A stretch of 25,961 nucleotides of DNA from positions 9,623 to 35,583 of the forward strand of contig DIZY01000133.1 in NCBI GenBank assembly GCA_002428055.1, given 5' to 3'. The first letter of the stretch is position 1, and each line of letters starts with the position of its first letter. The notes below the pieces were generated by a model, which was not told the origin of the DNA, ran no database searches, and worked only from the letters and a program-made list of their open reading frames with translations. Source of the stretch: Helicobacteraceae bacterium UBA6016. GTDB lineage: Bacteria; Campylobacterota; Campylobacteria; Campylobacterales; UBA6016. A program made the position numbers and the translations under genes. This document shows positions 20,980 to 25,961 of this stretch, one piece after another.

Positions 20980-23193
20980 ATGCCCCAATCGCGCATAGGA
21001 TTTATCAAAACAAAATTAGCCGCATATATAATTCTCGCTTTTGGAATTGCTTTCAGTATATTTGCATACCAATATACGGATGAAAGCGTAAAGGAAAAAG
21101 AGCAGCTTCGCTTTGAGGCTGCCACAAAACAAGCGGTCATGCTTGTGCAAAATAGAATGGACGCCTACCGTCAAATCCTTTATGCGGGAGCAGCCCTCTT
21201 TGACTCGTCGGCGAGCGTCGAAAGAGATGAGTGGCGTAGCTTCATAAAAACTCTCAAAATAGATCAAAATTTTCCGGGCATACAGGGCGTAGGTTTTAGC
21301 GAAGTAGTACATCCCAAAGACAAAGGCAAGCACACCGCAAGAATCAAAGCTGAGGGTTTTGCCGATTATTCTATTAGACCCGAGGGTGAACGGGATATAT
21401 ATACCTCCATCATCTATCTCGAACCGTTTAATGAGCGCAATAAGCGGGCATTTGGATACGATATGTTCTCCGAGGAGATACGCAGAGAGGCTATGATCAG
21501 GGCGACCTTTGACGGCAAAGCCTCACTCTCCGGCAAGGTAAGGCTGGTTCAAGAAAACAATATAGACGAGCAAGCCGGCTTTTTGATGTATGTACCCATC
21601 TATTTCAAAAATATGCCTCTTCAAACAAAAGAGCAGCGGATGGCGGCAATAATGGGTTTTGTATATGCGCCGTTTCGTACTAAGGACTTAATGAATGGGG
21701 TGATGGGCAATGGATATAAAGATATAAGCCTAGAGATATATGACGGCGACAAAATAGACAAAAATAGACTTCTTTTTTCCGGGCAGCCGGATGATTTGGA
21801 GAACGCCACCATTAGCACAGAGGTGCAGCTAAATATTAACGGTAAAGTTTGGACTCTCTACTTTAAGCCGCTCAAAGGCTTTTTAGATGAAACGCATACC
21901 AATGAACCATGGTTTGTGCTAGCAGTTGGATTGCTGCTCTCTTTCGGCGTATTTTCAACGATGCTATCGCTTATCAATACAAAAGAGCGAGCGCAGGAGT
22001 TGGCGGATAAAATGACCGAGCAGCTTTCGTCGTCCGAAGAGAGGCTTAGATTTGCACTTGAGGGCTCCGGAGACGGTATATGGGATTGGAATATTGAAAC
22101 CAATGAGGTGTTTTTCTCCAAACGATGGAAAGAGATGTTAGGTTTTGCCGAAGACGAGATAGAAGCAAGCCTAGATGAGTGGAGAAACAGGATTCATCCG
22201 GATGATTTAGCGCAAGTTTATGAAGATGTAAAAGAGCACTTTAAAGCGCAAACGCAAGTGTACATTAACGAACATAGAGTCAGATGCAAAGATGGTTCAT
22301 ACAAGTGGATACTAGATAGGGGTTTGGTTGTAGCTAAAAGCAAAAACGGTACTCCGACAAGAATGGTCGGTTCACACACAGATATAGGCGCCCAGAAAAC
22401 TGCAGAAGAAGAGCTAAAAAAACTTAACGAGCATTTGGCAAAACTGGTCGAGGAAGAGACCGCAAAAAGAATCGAGAAAGACAAGCTTCTAATCCAACAA
22501 TCCAAGCTGGCGACCATGGGTGAGATGATAGGCGCTATCGGGCACCAATGGAGACAACCGCTAAACTCTCTAGGGCTTATGATACAAGACACACTGTTTG
22601 CGTACAAATACGGCGAGATGGACGAGGAGTATCTAAAAAGCTTCAAAGAGCGTGCGATGGAGACTGTCCAGGCGATGTCAAAGACGATAGACGACTTCAA
22701 AAATTTCTTTTCGCCGAACAAAAAAGAGGAGCAGTTTTTTCTGGAAGATGCAATAGCCCAAACAATAAAAATACTAGAAGCCCAGCTAAAAAACAACTCT
22801 ATAGATGTATTTTTTGACAAAGATTCAACACATAAACATCCATATGTATGCTTCAAAAATGAACTAAACCAAGTAATACTAAATATATTAGCAAACGCCA
22901 AAGATGCACTGATGGATAAAAAACCAAAAAATCCGTTTATCAAAATAGATGTTGGGTGCGCTGATGGCGGGTGTGAAATAGCGATAGAGGATTCGGCAGG
23001 CGGCATTCCGTCCGAAATTATAGAAAAAGTGTTTGAACCCTACTTTACCACAAAATCGGAGGACAAGGGCACCGGCATAGGGCTTTACATGTCAAAAGAT
23101 ATAGTAGACGAACACTTAGGCGGCAAAATAAGCGTAGAAAATAGCGAAAACGGCGCAAAATTCAAGATTTGGCTACCGCATAAAGAGTGTTAG
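20980..23193 (+). CDS. membrane sensor histidine kinase: CHASE-PAS-HisKA-HATPase
   Basis: 737 residues. A first transmembrane helix (about 12-32) is followed by a periplasmic CHASE domain (about 65-250), with IQGVGFSEVVHP, YLEPFNERNKRAFGYDMFSEEIRREAM and SLSGKVRLVQE. A second helix (about 310-333) leads to a PAS domain with a PAC-like segment (350-475) and a coiled coil. The kinase core has the H-box GEMIGAIGHQWRQPLN (514-529, H522), the N-box NELNQVILNILANAKDAL (627-644), the G1 box DSAGGI and the G2 box GTGIGLYMSK. The GHQWRQPLN H-box is typical of Campylobacterota kinases. CHASE ligands vary and cannot be assigned here. No response regulator is adjacent, so it is an orphan kinase. ATG with GAGGAAG upstream. 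Its 3' end overlaps the convergent HIT gene by 4 nt. Confidence 0.93.
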   Translation: MPQSRIGFIKTKLAAYIILAFGIAFSIFAYQYTDESVKEKEQLRFEAATKQAVMLVQNRMDAYRQILYAGAALFDSSASVERDEWRSFIKTLKIDQNFPGIQGVGFSEVVHPKDKGKHTARIKAEGFADYSIRPEGERDIYTSIIYLEPFNERNKRAFGYDMFSEEIRREAMIRATFDGKASLSGKVRLVQENNIDEQAGFLMYVPIYFKNMPLQTKEQRMAAIMGFVYAPFRTKDLMNGVMGNGYKDISLEIYDGDKIDKNRLLFSGQPDDLENATISTEVQLNINGKVWTLYFKPLKGFLDETHTNEPWFVLAVGLLLSFGVFSTMLSLINTKERAQELADKMTEQLSSSEERLRFALEGSGDGIWDWNIETNEVFFSKRWKEMLGFAEDEIEASLDEWRNRIHPDDLAQVYEDVKEHFKAQTQVYINEHRVRCKDGSYKWILDRGLVVAKSKNGTPTRMVGSHTDIGAQKTAEEELKKLNEHLAKLVEEETAKRIEKDKLLIQQSKLATMGEMIGAIGHQWRQPLNSLGLMIQDTLFAYKYGEMDEEYLKSFKERAMETVQAMSKTIDDFKNFFSPNKKEEQFFLEDAIAQTIKILEAQLKNNSIDVFFDKDSTHKHPYVCFKNELNQVILNILANAKDALMDKKPKNPFIKIDVGCADGGCEIAIEDSAGGIPSEIIEKVFEPYFTTKSEDKGTGIGLYMSKDIVDEHLGGKISVENSENGAKFKIWLPHKEC

Positions 23194-23678
23194 AGCTTAG
23201 CCAAAAAAGCGGCTTTTACTCTCTCATATATCTCAGCAAAGTCGACCGAATAGACTCTTGCATCGCCTATTACCGTAATAAAATTAGAGTCTCTGTGCCA
23301 TCTAGGGAGCAGGTGAAGGTGTATATGCTCCGCTATTCCTGCACCCGCCGCTTCGCCGAGATTCATGCCGATATTTACGCCTCCTGCACCAAATGCCTCC
23401 TTGAGAGCCGCCACCCCTTTTTGGGCGAGAAGCGTTATGTGACTCCAATCTTGCGGTGGCAAAGCCTCCAAGGAGTCGGTGTGCATGTGCGGAATAATCA
23501 TAAAATGCCCAGGTGTATACGGATATTTGTTCATCACGGCAAAGCATACCTCGTCACGGTAAAGCACCGTATGCTCCTCGTCTTTTTCGGGATGTGCGGA
23601 GATGTCGCAAAAGACGCAACCGCCTTTTTCCTTGCCTCTTACATAGTCGTCTCTCCAAGGCGCATATAGGTATTTCAT
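23190..23678 (-). CDS. HIT-family nucleotide hydrolase or phosphorylase (Ap4A phosphorylase-like)
   Basis: 162 residues. The histidine triad EHIHLHLLPRW (117-127) is intact, with KYPYTPGHFMIIP (51-63) and NIGMNLGEAAGAGIAEHIH typical of the branch often annotated as diadenosine tetraphosphate phosphorylase-like HIT proteins. N-terminal CVFCDI (21-26) may take part in a zinc site, as in several family members. The substrate is uncertain: dinucleoside polyphosphates or AMP-linked compounds are likely. The start has only a weak ribosome site and lies 7 nt after the methyltransferase/nuclease stop, so it may be read from the same message. Its last 4 nt overlap the end of the convergent sensor kinase gene. 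Confidence 0.92.
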   Translation of the reverse strand: MKYLYAPWRDDYVRGKEKGGCVFCDISAHPEKDEEHTVLYRDEVCFAVMNKYPYTPGHFMIIPHMHTDSLEALPPQDWSHITLLAQKGVAALKEAFGAGGVNIGMNLGEAAGAGIAEHIHLHLLPRWHRDSNFITVIGDARVYSVDFAEIYERVKAAFLAKL

Positions 23679-23685
23679 AAATATT

Positions 23686-25890
23686 TTACCGTGATTGTTT
23701 TACGACAAAAATTGCGTCACTAATTGCTTTAAATTCTTGCATTTTACTTTTATATTTAAAACTAACCCTTAAATCGTCAATATTTTTACTAGTAAAATTA
23801 TCAAGGTAATCTTTTATCATCGGACGAAGCGCATCAAGATTTCGCTTGAGCTTCCAAGAATTATCAAAATCATCGGCGTCAACAAGCACCAAAAATAGTC
23901 TATTTGAAGAGTCAAAACGCATCTCTCCTTGCTCTTCGTATAAATTTTGTATTAACTCTCGTGGATTTGCTTGCACTTTTTCTAGAATATCCATTCGTAC
24001 TTTTTTAATTTCACTTAGCGCAACTTTACAGAGCTCATCATTTTTATCTTGCATCTTTTGCGTTATTTCATAATATATATCATCACTTTTTGCTTCTTTA
24101 TTGAATACGATACCTATCTCTTTTGCTTTTTGTTTTAATTCTGTTAATTCGGGCTTCAAGCCTTTTTCTTTACGCTTTTTTTCAATGAAATTGGCAGGTA
24201 GATAGGTAACCTTAAGGTCAAACGGAATACCGTTTACAAAAAAATCAACTTTTTTAACCTGTCCGACAGTTGGCAATACGCTATCATGGTCTTTGAAAAG
24301 ATGCTCTATCAGGATGCTTGACCAATGGTTGTACCAACTACACAATATATAGCCTTGTACTGCACGAGCAATTTCACTATCAAATTTTGCGGTCAACTCA
24401 TCGTAAGAGGTATAAATCTTAACGAATCTATCAACCAAATATCGGTCTAGCGCATTTTTGTAATCACCACCCCAATCAAAGTTTTTTAATCTATAAAGTT
24501 CTGTTACAAGCCTTTGCACATCTAGGCTAGTAGCCTGTAGGTCGTGCGCAGTACGAATAAATCTATCTAGTTTTTCGTGAGAAGTTTTCAAATCGTCAGA
24601 CAACAGTTCGTACAACTCTACAAACTCGTCAGCAATTTTTGTCGTGTGTAGCTCTATTTTTTCTTTGGCTATAAAATCAGCAAGGAGTTCTTTCCTTGCG
24701 ATAGACTTAAGCTTAAGCCACAAAAGTCCGGCATCATTAAAGTTGAATTCATCCATCTCATCGGCTTCAAAAGCCTTTTTCCAATGTGAAAAACTTGCCA
24801 TTTCTTTGCTCCATTTTATATTTACTGTTGTTGTCATTTTTGGCTTGCAAACAAATAGTATCTCCCTGCTTCCCGCCACGCTTCCCTTGCCACCGCGACC
24901 AGCCCTATACTCTTTTGCCTCAATATCAACACTCTTATATTTGGCTATTATTTGTGCCAAATCTTTAGGACTAGGAAAGCTTCTGTCATTATAGCTGATA
25001 AGCCAAATAGGTATGTGCTCGGCACGACGAAATAACTCCTCAAATGACGCTATAACTTCTCGTTTTTTATCAAATCCACTATGCCTAGGTGGATGATAGC
25101 GCTTTGTGCCATTAATAAATTGTTTGTCTCGCCAATACTCAGTGTAAGTTTCCGGTAAATGATAAAATGACTGATAGTCGGAGTGGCTATCACAATATGG
25201 CGGGTCAAAATATGCAAAATCAACATTATTCATCTCTGGTAAAACTTCAAGAATATCCCCGCAAATGCTTCTATTCTCTCGACCGTTGTCAAAAATAGCC
25301 GCATTATATTCCGGCAGAAGCTCATACGCCAACTCTTGTATCGGTCTTGCCAGGCTACGGTTTCGTTTGAGCCGCTCTGGATCTGCGGCATAAACCAAAG
25401 CTTGAGTATGGGCAAAATGCCCCATTGTGGTTTTTCGCATCATTGCTCGATTGATAATGGCTAACGCTAACGCTTTTTTATATGGGCTTTTCCACTCTTC
25501 AAGCAGCCATCTTGCGCCATCTAGAAGTTTTGCTGTTTGTGTATCAAAAAATAGACCACTAAATGTTTGCTCTACCAATGACCAGTGATCTGGTTTATTA
25601 GTAGTGTCAAAAAGCGAGAGAAGCTCTTCTTTAGAAAGCTTCTCTCGCTTATTCTCTATAAGAGCCAAGCCAATTTGGTGATTAAACGATAAAAAATCAT
25701 TTGTTATCACTCCTAAATTTCGTTGCTTCATGGCGAATGCAACGCTTTGTGTTCCACCAAAGCCGTCTAGTCCAATTTCAGCATTACTTGGGAAAAACCC
25801 CGCTATCCACTCCATTAATGTATATTTTGAACCTAGATATTGAGGTTGTGGAAAAGTATATGACAGACCGACTAATTCAGGAAATAGCAT
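23686..25890 (-). CDS. D12-class adenine-N6 DNA methyltransferase fused to a probable PD-(D/E)XK restriction nuclease
   Basis: 734 residues. The N-terminal 350 form an alpha-class (Dam/EcoRV-type, MethyltransfD12) adenine methylase. Motif X is PQYLGSKYTLMEWI (16-29), motif I is GLDGFGGTQSVAF (40-52) for S-adenosylmethionine, and motif IV is FAYFDPPY (225-232). After a helical middle (about 360-510) comes a domain with VDFFVNGIPFDLKVTYLP (548-565). The spacing of D549 and D558-L-K560 fits a PD-(D/E)XK nuclease core, and SSNRLFLVLVDADDF (661-675) may be a later strand of that fold. A single-chain restriction-modification enzyme is the best reading. No separate specificity subunit or nuclease gene is seen. 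The DNA looks more AT-rich than its neighbours, consistent with acquisition. The methylase call is firm; the nuclease is an inference. Confidence 0.82.
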   Translation of the reverse strand: MLFPELVGLSYTFPQPQYLGSKYTLMEWIAGFFPSNAEIGLDGFGGTQSVAFAMKQRNLGVITNDFLSFNHQIGLALIENKREKLSKEELLSLFDTTNKPDHWSLVEQTFSGLFFDTQTAKLLDGARWLLEEWKSPYKKALALAIINRAMMRKTTMGHFAHTQALVYAADPERLKRNRSLARPIQELAYELLPEYNAAIFDNGRENRSICGDILEVLPEMNNVDFAYFDPPYCDSHSDYQSFYHLPETYTEYWRDKQFINGTKRYHPPRHSGFDKKREVIASFEELFRRAEHIPIWLISYNDRSFPSPKDLAQIIAKYKSVDIEAKEYRAGRGGKGSVAGSREILFVCKPKMTTTVNIKWSKEMASFSHWKKAFEADEMDEFNFNDAGLLWLKLKSIARKELLADFIAKEKIELHTTKIADEFVELYELLSDDLKTSHEKLDRFIRTAHDLQATSLDVQRLVTELYRLKNFDWGGDYKNALDRYLVDRFVKIYTSYDELTAKFDSEIARAVQGYILCSWYNHWSSILIEHLFKDHDSVLPTVGQVKKVDFFVNGIPFDLKVTYLPANFIEKKRKEKGLKPELTELKQKAKEIGIVFNKEAKSDDIYYEITQKMQDKNDELCKVALSEIKKVRMDILEKVQANPRELIQNLYEEQGEMRFDSSNRLFLVLVDADDFDNSWKLKRNLDALRPMIKDYLDNFTSKNIDDLRVSFKYKSKMQEFKAISDAIFVVKQSR

Positions 25891-25915
25891 TTAAACTCTC
25901 TTATATTTGAAGCTT

Positions 25916-25921
25916 TTTATA
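25916..25921 (-). promoter_or_regulatory. candidate -10 box for the methyltransferase/nuclease gene
   Basis: TATAAA on the minus strand lies 25 nt before the ATG at 25890, leaving room for a leader of about 19 nt. The ribosome site is a weak GAGAG. The remaining bases to the window end hold no gene that I can see. Confidence 0.35.
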
Positions 25922-25961
25922 ATTTTTAAGGTAGCTCTAAATATACCCCGGTGCGTCGTTG

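Noticed and set aside
23187..23669. 160-codon plus-strand open frame opposite the HIT gene
   Set aside because: The minus strand encodes an intact histidine-triad protein; the plus frame has no ribosome site or recognisable motifs.
23686..25890. Plain orphan Dam-type methylase
   Set aside because: Dam-like enzymes are about 270-300 residues; here about 380 extra residues follow, including a nuclease-like D...DLK motif.

Overview
The window comes from a Campylobacterota (epsilonproteobacterial) chromosome, most likely a free-living sulfur- or hydrogen-oxidising type close to Sulfurimonas/Sulfuricurvum. This rests on gene content and order: murB-fliQ, a futalosine-pathway menaquinone gene (mqnD), recA-eno-(FtsB-like)-(short exported protein)-aroK, uppS-(prepilin peptidase)-(LptF)-truA, a DUF3373-type outer-membrane protein, and a sensor kinase with the GHQWRQPLN-type H-box common in this phylum. 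The genus is inference. Coding density is high, many genes overlap by 1-4 nt, and no tRNA, rRNA, CRISPR array or insertion sequence was seen.

Layout. (1) 1-1592, minus: mqnD, fliQ and murB (cut by the window edge), divergent from recA. (2) 1690-5049, plus: a tight recA-eno-ftsB-like-exported protein-aroK operon. (3) 5051-5120: first copy of a two-hairpin intergenic repeat. (4) 5126-7119, minus: a monohaem cytochrome c followed by a large outer-membrane beta-barrel protein. (5) 7305-7475, minus: a 56-residue CxxC protein with its own terminator. (6) 7714-13240, plus: a lysine-rich exported protein, a GT39 glycosyltransferase, a PAP2 phosphatase, uppS, a prepilin peptidase, an LptF-type permease and truA. 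The genes from GT39 to truA form a chain of overlapping or abutting reading frames, centred on polyprenyl-phosphate and envelope lipid work. (7) 13244-13319: second copy of the repeat. (8) 13331-18743, minus: an operon of a FIST-domain sensor, a soluble hybrid histidine kinase with an HPt domain, a receiver/HD-GYP protein and diacylglycerol kinase. (9) 18841-23193, plus: an AEC-family transporter with a probably leaderless message, uppP, an unknown 140-residue protein and a CHASE-PAS histidine kinase. (10) 23190-25890, minus: a HIT-family protein and, upstream, a large D12-class adenine methyltransferase fused to a probable PD-(D/E)XK nuclease.

Most worth a second look: the pair of 70-76 bp intergenic repeats, whose long stem shows compensatory base changes, a conserved bulge, a conserved wobble pair and a 5' GTAG, the marks of a REP/RAYT-type element; the FIST-kinase-HD-GYP operon, which looks like a NosP/NahK-style ligand-to-cyclic-di-GMP pathway and is translationally coupled to dgkA; and the single-chain alpha-class methyltransferase/nuclease fusion.
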